Shown here: piece after piece, positions 12,397 to 24,430 of the stretch
How positions within the stretch are numbered: the first letter of the stretch is position 1
Layout of the letters: each line of letters opens with the position of its first letter
NCBI RefSeq assembly: GCF_008831285.2
Contig: NC_045139.1
Coordinates: 22,736,412 to 22,800,411, forward strand
DNA from: Nymphaea colorata
Taxonomy: Eukaryota; Streptophyta; Magnoliopsida; Nymphaeales; Nymphaeaceae
Length of the DNA stretch: 64,000 nucleotides
Reading direction: 5' to 3'
Translations under genes and position numbers: made by a program
Notes under the pieces: model-generated
What the model was told of the DNA's origin: nothing
Databases searched by the model: none
What the model saw: only the letters and a program-made list of their open reading frames with translations

Positions 12397-13092
12397 ATGG
12401 GCAGTCACCCGGCCTCTTGCTTGCAGTTGCCGCCCGAGCCCTCCCCTCTGAGAACGGTTAAGCTCATTCAATCAGATGGAGTTGTCAAGGTCTACCACCA
12501 TGCGGTGAACGCATCCGAGCTGATGCACGAGTTCCCCAAACACCTTGTTTGCCATTCCGACTCCTTCTGCATCGGTCGAAAGATCCCTGCTCTCTCTGCC
12601 GATGAAGAGCTCCAGCTGGGCCATAAGTACTTCCTTCTTCCCAAGCACTTCTTTCAATCCGTCCTCTCTTTCGTCTCGTTGGCCTCCTTGGCTTCTTCTT
12701 CTTCCAGAGTCGTTAAAAACGTCGCGGGCATTCGGCCCTTCGACATATCCAAGACGCCGGAGGGGTCGCTTCAGATTAGAGTCTCCGACGAGTTCATTGC
12801 AAAGCTCATGGAGGAAGGAAAAGTAAAGGAAGAAGATGAAGGCACCAACAGGAAAACGCATCAGCAGCAACGGAAGCAAGTGCAGCCGATCAAGGGGAAG
12901 GTGTGTACAACCGCACAGTTGCAGAAGGATTACACGCAGCTAGTCGGTTATAGGTCCCAACAATGGAAACCCAAGTTAGAGACCATCAGAGAATCAGAAA
13001 AGAAAAGCAGTAGATTTAGCAGGCCGTTTGGAATCAAAAGAAGAAAGAAAGGAAGGTCAAAAGGCACACAGAAAAGCTGCCAGAAATTTTGA
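12397..13092 (+). CDS. DUF4228 / PADRE-domain protein (231 aa)
   Basis: This is the only intact-looking host gene in the window. The start at 12,397 gives MGSHPASC. DUF4228 proteins characteristically begin MG with a nearby Cys, which suggests N-myristoylation and possibly palmitoylation. An in-frame ATG at 12,343 would add 18 residues unlike the family. TTTTCAG just before GTGATGGGC hints at a 3' splice site, so the upstream part may be a 5' UTR intron. Family features in order are VKLIQSDGVVKVYHH (about residues 20-34), ASELMHEFP, IGRKIPALSADEELQLGHKYFLLP-type sequence (about 56-80), a Ser/Ala-rich helix, and a C-terminal WKPKLETIRE motif near residue 200, followed by a basic tail. The length matches the family. 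These plant-specific proteins are often stress- or pathogen-responsive, but their biochemical role is not established. GC content is clearly higher than in the surroundings. Confidence 0.9.
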   Translation: MGSHPASCLQLPPEPSPLRTVKLIQSDGVVKVYHHAVNASELMHEFPKHLVCHSDSFCIGRKIPALSADEELQLGHKYFLLPKHFFQSVLSFVSLASLASSSSRVVKNVAGIRPFDISKTPEGSLQIRVSDEFIAKLMEEGKVKEEDEGTNRKTHQQQRKQVQPIKGKVCTTAQLQKDYTQLVGYRSQQWKPKLETIRESEKKSSRFSRPFGIKRRKKGRSKGTQKSCQKF

Positions 13093-16000
13093 AACGAGTT
13101 GGAGGTTTCCCCCCTTTTAAAGAGGCAAAAGAAGAAAATGGACTGTAAAATCTAAAGTATTAGTTGGTGCAATCATTTTCCATTTTCCTTTCATCCTTGA
13201 TTTCTTACTTCATCGGATTGAGAACATCAAGGGTGACTGGTCTCACTGTAATATTCCATCGTGTAAAACTGGTACAGTTCTGTAGAGAGGGCTTTTCATG
13301 GCCGTCCTGTTTTGGTTTCCCTTCTCTTTTTCTTCTTTTTCTCTCCTTCCATGGAGGATACCTGCACAGTCAAAGATGATGGATGGAACGGTGATGTCAG
13401 GGACAACCAAGCCTTCGCAGATGCTGGCTAAGAAAGCTAAACCTTGGTCTTTGGGAAGAGTTTCATCGATTTTTTTTTAATGTTTTATCGAACGGAAAGA
13501 GACAAATTAGCAGTCAAAGAGAAATTGTGGACCTAACTTCGTGCGGATTATTTATCTTTAAATTTCGCGTTCCGCGCGCGCGGGCGAGCGTGCGGTAATG
13601 ATCATCAAGGAGAGTTGGGGCGCTCCATTCTTCCTTCTTCCCGCGTATGTCTTCAGGTGGAGGAACTATTGCAACGACAACGCTATTGTGAAAGTATTTT
13701 CGATTTTTCACATTGTTTGACCGTTTGTTTAACTTTTCTGTAGCACTCAGGCCTAAAGGGGCCTGCCGTAGCTGGTGGGGCTGGTAACCGATAAAAGTTC
13801 GGTGTATCGTTCTTTAGCCAAGTCTTACACCATTTCTGAGTTTTGGGGCATGACAGTGGTGATTAAGTTGGATGCACAGACGTGTGAACGCAACAAATAT
13901 GCAACAACATGGAAAAAAAAAATTAGGCAGTGGCATTTTAGAATTTTTTTTTTTAAAGCTATGCATATTTTAATTTTTTAATATTTTCATAATTCTCAAT
14001 TCATCATTTCAAAATTCTTGTTTATTCATTTCAATGGGGGCATTTTAATCGTTACAGATCCTTGTAAATACACAAAAGTATGTACATATCCAACTTCGAA
14101 GTGGATTGATCATATACCCTGTTCATGCCTAGAGTCTCAGGTTCTACATCGATTCAACTCTAGGGGGAGTTGCGTTGCAAATCTAGATCTCGGCCCGCAG
14201 TCCTCAATGTAGGTCTTTTGGTAAAAAAAACACTTATAACCCCATTATGGACAGACACTTGAGACTTTTGATCCAGATTATTGTGTTGCTTTATTCAATA
14301 TCTGATCTGTATTCTTGGACCTCTACTTATAGGGGATTAGTTTATCATTAGAGAACAGTTGATGATGACTTAAAATTGATTTTCTCCTTTTTCTCTTCCC
14401 TAATTTTCCCATTTTCACTTTCATTTGTTTCTCATTAATTAGTTATTTGTAAGTTTGCATGGGAAGTTTAGGGAAAAACCCTTATACCAATGCATCAGGA
14501 TGAGAGAATGGAAAGGAAACTTAGGCTTCCCTAAGGGGTTGTCTGTTGTTTGAACACTCTTAGAGCATTCCATGAATAAATCCTAACATTGGGGTAGATT
14601 AATTAAACACTAAAACTGGGTGTCAATGAATATGCTTCAACTTTAAAGCATATTAATGAAACATTTATAAAGTGTTCCATTTGCCGAAAAATCCCTAAGT
14701 ACCTAATTTTTTTATAGTACATGTATGGGCCTACTTCCTTAGGAAAACAAAGGGCAAACAGTTCCCATTCCTATTCGCCTGTAAGGTTGGACTACCAGAA
14801 GATCATAAATCAATTTGAGGCTTGTGCAATGCTAACTTTTGCAACTAGGCTTTAAAGTCTAATTTTAAAGCTTCCTTTTAAAATTCTGACTTTTGACGGT
14901 ATAACAGGGACAATATTGTAAATTTAAACCACTTGAATTGAGATACAAATTTACCTACACTTAAAGCAATTTGAAAGTAAACCGACTTTTGGTCAGTTCG
15001 TTGAAGCGTGCATCTTTTAGTAAAATGTTTGCATTTTGATTCGTAAGTATAATTCCACTCTGCCTGCGGTGCCTCTCTGTGTCTCTTGTGTATGTGTGCA
15101 GAAAAGAACGAACGAGTCACATTGGCATCTTCTTTTTCCGTACGTTGAAAGTACTTGTTCTTCAGGTGCTCAACTTTATTTCTTCAACCAAAATTTGCAG
15201 GGTTTCATTGCTGGGGAGGGTCAAATTTTCTAACAAATACGACCCCTCCATGTCCTTGCAATACCCCCGAAAATAGAAGCAGGCTGGCACTCACAACTTT
15301 ATATGGAGGCCTTTCTGCTTAAATCCAACCAGCTCTTCTCATTCCTTCTTTTGCAGCGGCAAAATTCTCACGATCGCAGTGATCGACGAATGAGAGAGAA
15401 AGCACGTTAGGGTGTTAATGCTGCCAACATAGGGAGCCGTGCTCTGGCACGATAACCAGAGGGCATTTCGTAAATGTACAAAGGAAACATTTTTGTATTT
15501 CACTTTTCTCTTAACAGAACATTTTTTTTTATTTAACAAATAACGCCATTTTGGTAATTTCAATCTGTCCTGTTTCGTTTTTTTCTTCTCCAAAACATCC
15601 TATTGGTTGTAGGGAAGAGGAATGTATTTGGACTAAATAAACCATTAGCTTCGCCAGTTTAGTTATGCGATTGACTATCTTGTAGAGAAGGCAAGCTACG
15701 GTTTTTAGCATCTTCCGTCTTTCTGGTTGTCTAGGATTGTTTACTAAAGACCCTAATTCTCATCCCCCATATTGACTGTTTTCTGTCTTCCTTCTACTTT
15801 GATAAATTGTAGCTATTCTCTTTTGTTTCATAACCCCATTATAAAGAATCGGTCTTCCTGTATCAACAGTTTTAAGAATTGGTAAAAATAAATATTATTA
15901 GTGGTGCAATTATAGGCAAAAGCTCCCCAGCGCCTAGGAGCAAGTAGCAAGAAGCCTTAACTAGAACGACATTAACCACCGAAGCATTCGAAAGGTTTTT

Positions 16001-19000
16001 CATTTTTGAAGCCTTCTTTGAAAAGAAGAAGATTTCGTATTTTGACTGCATAACAGGAGTTCTTGGCTTGTAGTTGTAACCTCTCTCTCTCTCTCTCTCT
16101 CTTTCACACACACATCAAATTTTTCGTATAATTTTATTTAGCTCGAACTACTTGATAGATATCTACGTTAAATGATATAAAACTTGTTTAATTTGTATTA
16201 GAATATCAGATGCAAACCACATTTATAAGGTTAAATGAAGGAAAAAGCATATTTCATATGAAATGTACTCTTTCCTTGGTGCAATTGTTTCCAAAAGCAC
16301 TCAATGATTATGTTGTTATCTTATTTGGTTTTTTTTTTCTCCTTTTTTCTCCAACCATTCATGTACATACTTTTAATGGCTGTGATTATTCCTCATAGGT
16401 CTTATACATGTCTCTCCCTCTTCCTCTCTCTACCAAATGATGGATATTACAATTGGTTGTATACCTCTCTCTCTCTCCTCTCTCTGTCAAATGATGGGTA
16501 GCGCAAAATGGAGATGGTTGATGTAGATTGTGCTGTTCAAGGACCTGATTTAATGTCAGTTGCTTTACATTTATTATTCTGCTATAGTTTTTACGAATAT
16601 ATTATTTATTTAATTTTTCTGAATTTGTGCTTTGATTCTCATCTATGGATCATCTCTTTGTTCATGATGGCTGGATATTACCTCCTGTTGAAGCATGTTT
16701 CATTTGTAGCTGTAATCATACTGCTGTTGTGCATTATTTTATCAAGTATTATAAAGCAGATTTGTGTAACTTTTACACTAATTATTCTTTTAGTTATAGT
16801 TGCTTTTGATCATTCATGTGGCATTTTAGGATTTTTTTTTTCCTTTGTATTTCTTGACCATGAGAAATGACCATGAATCATATAGGAAAATACTTAAATG
16901 CCTTCAACAAAAAGTTGGATATGCTACTGTTACCCTTCAAGGATTTTACAGCTCCCTTCTAGAGTTGCTGATGATGAAAATCATGTATGTGTTGCATGAA
17001 TGGTTTCAGAATAATTTTTTTGTCAATTAACCTTCCGTTGCTAGTAATTTCAGGTGTGTGAAGAACAATATAAAAAAAGTGAGGTGTTTTTGTTATCCCC
17101 AATCTGCAGTTTTGAAAATTTTCCTTTTCCTTTTGTGTTGGGTAGGTGATTTTTTGGGTTTCTGATTGTATTTTTTTAAATACAAAATTAAATGAATGAA
17201 AAGTAGCTTCAAGTCATTGAAGATGAATTTGAAAATGGTTAGATGAAGTTAAATGGGCAGTCACCACTTGACAATATTTGAAGCATGGCTGAAGCATGAC
17301 GGAGATAGGGATTTAAATTTTTTCTGTTTGGTTCAACCAGCTGATCAGATTTAAGTTCACATGGTTCGTTTCCTTAGTAAAAATTGGATTCCCAACTCTA
17401 GATTTGGACACATAAGCCATACCAAGTTCTTCAGTTGAATCTGATTCAAGACATGACTGAATACCCAAACTATAATGCATGAAAGTGGAACTTATTTGAC
17501 ACTTTCTCTTGCCTGTAGCAGGCAGCAGCAGGGTCCTTCCATTTAATAGTAAGAAATACCAGCATGACCATGTCAAACATAATTGGCTCATTGGACAAAA
17601 TATTGATGGGTGTTTGTCTAGTCAAAAGCTTCTACTTCAAGACCAATCCAAGAAATCATCATCATCCATCAACTAACCTTTATTTCTCTGCAAATGTAAA
17701 TAGACAGCCCCCCTTCCTCGTCTAAAGCATGCCGCCTCACCGCTCTTCTTCATTCCTGTCCTTATGAATGTCAACTGAGTTCTATTCATTGGTCAACAAA
17801 TAGTTGTGAAGGCAGCTGTTAGTTACCAATCCTTAGACCAGGTTCCTTGTTCCTCTTGTTTACCTCTCGTTTCTAACTGGCTCCATGGAGACTACGGCTG
17901 GCAGAGTGGCCATGCCCCATTCTATGGAAGCGGTGATGCTTCTAAAACCATGGGTAAATAGTCTACAATGGAAATTGGAAATTAGTGCTGATTGATCCTT
18001 ATGAAATTCAAAGAAATTGGAAATTGTCATTGGCTATCTATGGGATCGTTGCTTGTGTTTTGTATTGGTTCTAATGATTCATTGCTTGTGGCAACCTATA
18101 TATCTAGGGCTTTGGCTCAACACTGCTTCATTCAGTACTGCCCTCTTCAGTGAGTAGGGTAACAAAGGCATTTCCTTATGATCTATTGGCTTGAATTCCT
18201 TATGTAACATGGGGAGGTGCTGGTTATACCTGTAACACACTTTTTTTTTTTCCATTGCTTGTTGCATTGCTATTGTCAATCTTGTTGTGAATTTAGTGTG
18301 TCACTAAATTTAGTTGGCAGAGAGAGTTTCAAGCATATGCATTAAAAGAATTTAGAAAAATAACTTGCAGGTGACAACGATGGACTACATTATTAAAAAT
18401 CCCTTGTTTGTGCTGTGCCCCTTGCAGGGATTAAGACGGACATGAGAACATCTGATAGGGTTCGGCTTCTAACAAGCAGTGACAGTTTGTAAAAATGGAT
18501 TGCTGGTTATTTTGTAAACGTTGGATTTGTAGCTTGAGATGGACACACAAATCTTTGTAAATTTTGTGTGTGTGTGTGTGTTTAAGTGTAATCACTTGTT
18601 TGGATGTGCCAAAACCTTATTTTAATGACAGTGATCCTTATATTGACAGGAATAAGGTTTTCGTTTTTAGTGTCTTTAACTTTCTAATTTGGTAGTCAGT
18701 AAAGATCATTAATGATGTTTTTGATAGGCATTTAATGGCATCCACAAATTGTCATAGAATATGAATGATGGTGTATACATATGTGTCATTAAACATGTTT
18801 AGTAGCAGTTCCACTTATGATTAATGTCACTAATGACCTTTAGTAGCCTTTAAAATTCACTATAAAATGTTCACAATGACATTTTGTAAATGCCCCTGAA
18901 GATGCTTCAGTGACATGCTAATGAAATCATAAACCAAAGGTCTAATACCATAGAGAACCTAACTATGACGTTTTTAGTAGGCCATGATAACATAATATTT

Positions 19001-19313
19001 TCACTTGAAAAAAGCCACTGAAAGCTTGTTCCATCACTTTTTGATCCTACCTAAAAAGGTCAATTGTGGCACAGTTGGAATGAATGAAACACCTCAGAAT
19101 AAAACCATTTATGGCGTTCCATTCTTATGCCACAAAATACCGTCAGTGTTCCGACATTCATTGGCGTTCTTACTGGCGCTTGTTATCCCCAACAAAAGAC
19201 ATCTAGTGGTGTTTTTTTTTAATGCCATTCAATGTCACTTGTCTTGTAATGCACACAGAGGGAGCACAATCCACGAGGTGCAACAAGCATCTCGCGATGT
19301 CCCACTCCACACC
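13093..19313. other. Intergenic region without a recognised gene
   Basis: The first few hundred bases are probably the 3' UTR and downstream flank of the DUF4228 gene. The rest is AT-rich. It contains a GC-rich spot, CGCGCGCGCGGGCGAGCG, near 13,570, a (CT)n microsatellite at 16,081, a duplicated pyrimidine-rich motif followed by 'caaatgatgg' at about 16,420 and 16,480, and a (GT)n run at about 18,566-18,582. A hydrophobic open frame at 16,508-16,870 is T-rich and matches no family I know. From 18,640 to 19,250 short 'taatggcattaatgaca' words recall CACTA or MITE interiors. No tRNA or other RNA gene was recognised. Confidence 0.4.
16081..16102. repeat. (CT)11 microsatellite
   Basis: Eleven CT units, followed shortly by a CA run. 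Seen directly. Confidence 0.95.
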
Positions 19314-19321
19314 CATTCATC

Positions 19322-20145
19322 TAGGCCTGGGCACCGGGCCGGGCCAGCATAGGGTAACCGGTACCCGGCCCGGGTCCGGGTCTGGGTCTTAAATTTTCTT
19401 GTGGGGCTGTGCCGGCGCGGCCTGACATCATAACGGGCCGGGTCTGGGTTAACAAATCGGCCCGTTGGGGCCCATTCGGCCCGACATCTTGTATGAGTTT
19501 GATTTCAAACGACAAACAAAAACAAGCAGAGAGATGACCCACCGCCACCGTCGCCGCACGGCCACTGGTTCGGCACCACAGCCACCGTCATCTCCGGTCC
19601 ACCACCTAAATAGTTAGTTTCTTTGCCTCCTCCAGTGGCTCAACCATAGCAACGCCTAGCAGCGTGAGGTGGGTTTCGTTTTTTTTTTGTGTTCGTTTCC
19701 TGGATTTTGGTGAACCCCCACACAGCCCACCGTCCCTCCCCCTTTTTCCTACCTGTGCCTATAAAACTCTGCTCTCCTTCCCCCGGTCCTCTTCTTACCG
19801 TTCTCTTGATTTCTTTCCTCCAGCGGATCTCGTTTTTCCATCTTCTTCTCTACATTTGTTTCTGGTTTTTGTTTGCTGTTTGGAAGTAGGCCCTAGCTGC
19901 CTCAGCCATGACGAAATCGAGCTCTGATGCAGTGGCCACTTCTTCTGAGCCTTTTGTGTTCTTTGGTTCTTCATGTCTGAACTGTGCTTTTGGTGTTTCT
20001 ATTTTTGTTTTCAAGACACGAGGGTGAGGGTTTGCTGTACCTGGGCCACCGACCTGCCTGGTATCAATTTAAAAACGGGCCGGGCCTCGGACTGGGAAGA
20101 CGAGGCCTGGTACCCAGCCCGGGCCGGGTAGCAGGCCCAGGCCTA
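19322..20145. mobile_element. Non-autonomous hAT-type DNA transposon, 824 bp
   Basis: The ends are perfect 11-bp terminal inverted repeats, TAGGCCTGGGC at the left and GCCCAGGCCTA at the right. They are flanked by an exact 8-bp direct duplication, CATTCATC, at 19,314-19,321 and 20,146-20,153. An 8-bp target duplication with TA-starting inverted repeats is the hAT superfamily signature. GGGCCGGG and CCCGGCCC words are packed into about 90 bp at each end, like subterminal transposase-binding repeats. The interior is GC-rich at first and then pyrimidine-rich. An ATG at 19,908 opens a short Ser-rich frame that might be the start of a lost transposase, but no dimerisation domain or catalytic motif is present, so mobility would depend on enzyme supplied in trans. 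Confidence 0.9.
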
Positions 20146-20153
20146 CATTCATC

Positions 20154-22100
20154 TATGAGTTGGTGGGAAAGAAGGGGGAACTAACACCTCTTTTAATTTA
20201 CACAACACAGAATGTGTATATTGCAGCCACCACAAAAAGGAATGGACGTCAACTAGTCCATGCTAAGTTGTATCTATTGGTGGGTCACCTGCAGACTGAA
20301 GTGAACCTTTGCTCTGGCTAGGGTTGAGCCAGGCGGACTAAAGGTACAATTACAAATTGATCTATATGCATTGGTAATGAGGGCACGAGAAATCCCCAGT
20401 CTAGAGGTCCACGTGACATGTAGGTGCACCCCATTACACACACACATATATAAAGAGAGAGAGTGTGAAATCTTCTGGACATCGGGATATATATGTGCTC
20501 AGAGGCGTGGCTCTTTCGCAAATATGGTCATCAAACAAGGTGAAGTTGATAGAGAAAATGACGGACATGCAATATCACTATCATGAACAAAAGTACCTTT
20601 AAAAATGTATACTCTCAAGTCTCAGCGTCCTTTTCCGGTACTTACCGAATGGGGTCACATGGGTGAAGCTCCTCCTCTGTCCCGCTCCCCTTCAATAAGC
20701 ACAAACCCTAAATATACAGTGGTAAAACAGCACCGTTTTCCCTTTTTGGTTGCTAACCGTGCGTTCATGTTCATCCTCAACATATGAACGAGCATCACAC
20801 ACACACTTGTACATGAAAAATGAATATAACTAATTTCTTTAACTTTTTTTTTTGTCTTCACCCCTCTCTATGATCTACCACTTCTAAGATGGAGACACTA
20901 TAACAAAAACAGTTAACACGACATGGGATGTGGCATGCCAGGTGAGAGATCCTATAGAAATTTTTACCAGGGGGCTAATCTAATTTTAAATTTACATACA
21001 AATTTGAATCCAACTTTAAGCCAAATCCGAACTGCACAACAGTCAATATGTTATGAACAATTTTTGAAATGTATGGACATTAGATATATGATATTTATTT
21101 AAAACTAAATTTGAATATGGCTGGATATTTATTTAAATCTAATTTAAATATGATAAAAAATCATTTATTAAATCCGAATCTGATATGATTTCTTAATCAA
21201 ATGTTATAATTCTTTCCATGTCCAATGTTCTGACAACAATTTGGTAGGATATCGATTCCAAATCAGATTTATCAATATCCCTAACTAGGGAGAATGTTGA
21301 AAGCTTTCGGCAGCAATGGTTGGAGAGAAGAGTTGCAGTCGTATTGCATGGACCCATTGATGCCAATGTCATGTGGCTAGGCCTTCACACAAGCTGACCC
21401 GAGCTCTATATAAAAAGCTCGAGCTCGACTCAACTACACAGCATCGAGCTTGAGCTTGACTCGTTTAACTCGTTTATGTCACATCCCATTTTTTTTAACT
21501 CGTATAACTTGTCAACTATTTTAACTCATCAACTTGTTTAACTCAACTCGTTTAAGTAAGATCAACATGGACATTTAGAAGATCAAGGGAATGCTGCAGG
21601 AAGAATGCCAATTTTTATTTGGTGCAAAATGAGTTCCTTCTAGTTTAAAAGAGACTCTGCCCATGAACTTTATCCTTTAAATAAAACGAATTAATTCCAA
21701 GCATGCAATCCATGAACATTACATTGCTCTTCTTTCCATCCTATTCATACAAGTATGTTAAACCCACCAATTCCGTTTTTTTTTGTCTATTTTCTATTAG
21801 CCCCCTCCCACCATAACTTCAGCTCATTTGTGCTCCCATAAATAATTATCAGCAAACCCATCACAACTGCTCATCCATAATTACCCCAAGATCTTGTTTA
21901 TGAGAGGACCATCTAAAAGAACATAAGGTGTGCAAGATTTCCAACCCATCTCAAATAAGGTCTTAACAATTAAAACCCTGCAGTCCTTTTAAAAAAATCA
22001 CATGATTCATATTTCAGACCAGCATTCACTGATCCAAAATAAAGAGATTATGCACCATGTTTTGGAACACTTTGCTATAATTATGATCTAAGTAACAAAT
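20154..22100. other. Intergenic region without a recognised gene
   Basis: AT-rich sequence with short CA, TA and GA runs near 20,437-20,466, a possible CACTA terminus at 20,896, and a stretch at 21,395-21,560 made of 'gctcgagctcgactc' and 'tttaactcgttt' words. Such words are common in degenerate plant transposon ends. No coding region is supported. Confidence 0.35.
20896..20925 (+). mobile_element. Possible CACTA-type transposon terminus
   Basis: CACTATAACAAAAACAG followed by TTAACACGACAT resembles the CACTACAAxAAAA start and 'TTAACGAC' subterminal words of plant CACTA (EnSpm) elements. No opposite end or target duplication was found, so this may be a fragment or coincidence. Confidence 0.3.
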
Positions 22101-22189
22101 AAGATTAATTCACAAAAATGCTGCCAAAATTGCATAGCGCAAATGATAATCATCTGCAAAAAACAAAGAAAATATTGGTTCACATTTAC

Positions 22190-22753
22190 CTTCTTTGCAT
22201 CAAATAGATTTCTATTTCCAAGATTAAGGCTGTTTGTCATTAAAATTAGGTCAACGACATTCAATACTGATGGCTGAATTTTCTTCTTCTCCATGACCTG
22301 ATGTGCTTGACAAAGAAATGTGGTCATAAAAGTCACAAAAGCTACCTTTGACAAGAAGGATATCAAATATGTCATAATAATGGTAACTTCCTGATCTGGA
22401 ACTTCATGACTGACTTACTTCAGAGTCCTTTAAAGCAACATTAGTATCAATTTGATCAGTTCTATTGCACATAAAGAAAGCCCAGATGAACTGGTATACT
22501 CTGCAGATAAAATCTATAATGAAAATAGAATTTCTTAATAAGATAAAATGAACTAAAAATGCAATCACCACACTAAGTAATTTGTACAATGATCACTTTT
22601 TTATAATGGTATGAAATTTGTAATACATTAAGCATATTGAGAAAGAAAATTGTGAGATAATTACCAATAAGTTTAACATTAGGTACAATATATACCTTTG
22701 GAGAAACATAATTTGGACTTCCACAAGTAGATTGACACAAATGAGGTTTTCGT
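22190..22753 (-). pseudogene. CBL-interacting protein kinase (CIPK/SnRK3) exon relic
   Basis: Three exon-like pieces with splice sites lie in the right order on the minus strand. At 22,753-22,696 (acceptor TGCAG, donor GTATAT), RKPHLCQSTCGSPNYVSPK matches the small activation-loop exon of CIPK24/CIPK8-type genes (TTCGTPNYVAPE), but the APE glutamate is lysine. At 22,500-22,419 (acceptor CTGCAG, donor GTAAGT), IPVHL is readable in one frame and DQIDTNVALKDSE in another, like the YxPVxL and DDVNAxFxDSE segment after the kinase domain; the frame change marks damage. At 22,297-22,190 (acceptor CAG, donor GTAAAT), exactly 36 codons include NVVDLILMTNSLNLG and LFD, the CBL-binding NAF/FISL motif with NAF changed to NVV. 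Kinase subdomains IX-XI are absent from the 195-bp gap, and no catalytic HRDLKPEN exon was found. Intact CIPKs are cytosolic or membrane-recruited Ser/Thr kinases in calcium signalling. Confidence 0.6.
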
Positions 22754-24430
22754 CTGCATCAAGGAGTAACTTTTTGGTTACATGAAGAGAAAAAAAACAT
22801 GTACATTCATCTACAAAACACATGAGAAAACGACATTCACAATATAACAAGAAGTAGAGGCATCAATAGAGATGCATGTTAATGCATTGTATTTTACTTC
22901 TTCATTTGGTACTTTTTTCCTATTGAATAATTATTAGAAAAGCAGTAGCTTTACAAATCTAATCCTACAATTGGTATCACAAATACAACATAGGAAAGGA
23001 TTAGCATAAAAAATAGAAACTCTCCACCATAAAATCTTGATGTAGCCTTTTAACTTTTAAAATCAACTTCTTCCATGAGACCTTCCCTCTTTGAGTTCAT
23101 CAACAAAATTTACAAAATTTTGCCTATTGAAGCAAAGAATCACATTAATATAACATGTCATCCTTGTTAGTCATTAACAACACTAAAAGTTTAAAGCATA
23201 ATCCATAATAAGTTTGAAATGATGTTGAATCATACTAGCATGCATCTTCAATAATGACCTACAAGAATGGTAAGAATAATTGATCAACAAACAACTACTA
23301 TAATATATAAAGACAAATAAACATTATAAACTTTGTTAGAAATACACTGTAATACCTACCTTTAGTAATACTGATACAACATTCTTTGGGTTGTCATATT
23401 TTCTTATCCAATCACTGGCATTAAACTAATTCTTCTACTATCTTTGGACTCATTGAACTATGATTGTCATCCAAAAAACAACTTCCAGTATGAAAAGCAT
23501 ATTCAAAGGCGACTAGAATAATAGGAATACACAATATATCTCATGCTATTTTTGATAAAAATAAGGTATTTTAATTCTTCATTTTTTTACCAAATCAATA
23601 TATTAAATGAATAATGAGTAGTAATGTCACATTTGAAAAACCCATCTTCTAAATATGTATCAAAATCTGATTTGAGAGTTTGCAAGTAAACATTTTGTGT
23701 TTCACTTCTACATCAAACCTGCGAGATGCATCCTCCAAGATTTTATTAAGCTGATATACAAAAGACATACTGTATAGACATGAAATACACAAAAGATTGC
23801 TGCAATCACAAAAGAAACAAAAAGCAGCTCGCACCCGTGGTAACAAAGGAGATAGTTTTAACATTTGGGTTTTCTCTAACGATGCAAAAATGATGAGAGA
23901 AAAGTTGCAAGATAGGTGGAAATCCTCTAATCACCCCTCTGGCTTCCACCTTGGACTCAATCAACCATCTTTTGTTATTTGAGCAAATAGCAATCAAATT
24001 ACACCGCTCAAGGTGAGGATGGTGAAGAGTGAAGCAAAGCATCTCTGTTTATAGGAACAAAGAAATAGAACAACAACAAAATGAGTTCTCACCCCAAGTC
24101 GATGAAGAATTAACAGCCACCCATCAAGCACTATGGATCATCTTGGAAGCTATTTGGATGGATCCTTGATCATTCTTAGTTTGGAGCCACCTGCCAAGAA
24201 GAATGCCTAATTAGATCCAGCATTTCATCTCTTTTAGCTCCATGAGCTTATTGGAGAAAAGGGCTTCAAAACAAATCACACATGAGATCCAAATTTGCTT
24301 GCTCATAAGCTCTAAATACATTCTTCCCCTCCTATGAAAACATAAGCTTCTCCATTTCCAAATACCCCATATCACTCCTTAAAAACTGAGCTCCAATCAC
24401 ATCACCTAACCCCATTTAATGCTACAACTA
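22754..24430 (-). other. Exon-like fragments of uncertain identity
   Basis: Upstream of the CIPK relic in its reading direction are short open pieces with plausible splice sites. One at about 23,424-23,358 reads NASDWIRKYDNPKNVVSVLLK and ends at AAAG/GTAGGT. One near 23,745-23,660 reads LNKILEDASRRFDVEVKHKM. The second faintly recalls the KIEEAAxxxGFDV segment of the CIPK C-terminal domain, but it would be out of order. I do not recognise the first. No complete gene can be drawn. The remainder, including 23,797-24,050, shows no clear coding signal. Confidence 0.25.

Noticed and set aside
12472-12879. 135-codon minus-strand frame opposite the DUF4228 gene
   Set aside because: It is the antisense shadow of a gene with clear family motifs on the plus strand.
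16508-16870. 120-codon hydrophobic plus-strand frame resembling a multi-span membrane protein
   Set aside because: The region is T-rich, so the hydrophobic residues follow from composition. There is no family motif, no conserved start context and no splice structure.
17313-17591. 92-codon minus-strand frame, considered as an exon
   Set aside because: No recognisable family and no convincing splice sites in phase.
19664-19927. Ser/Pro/Phe-rich frame inside the hAT element
   Set aside because: It is pyrimidine-rich non-coding sequence with no transposase motif.
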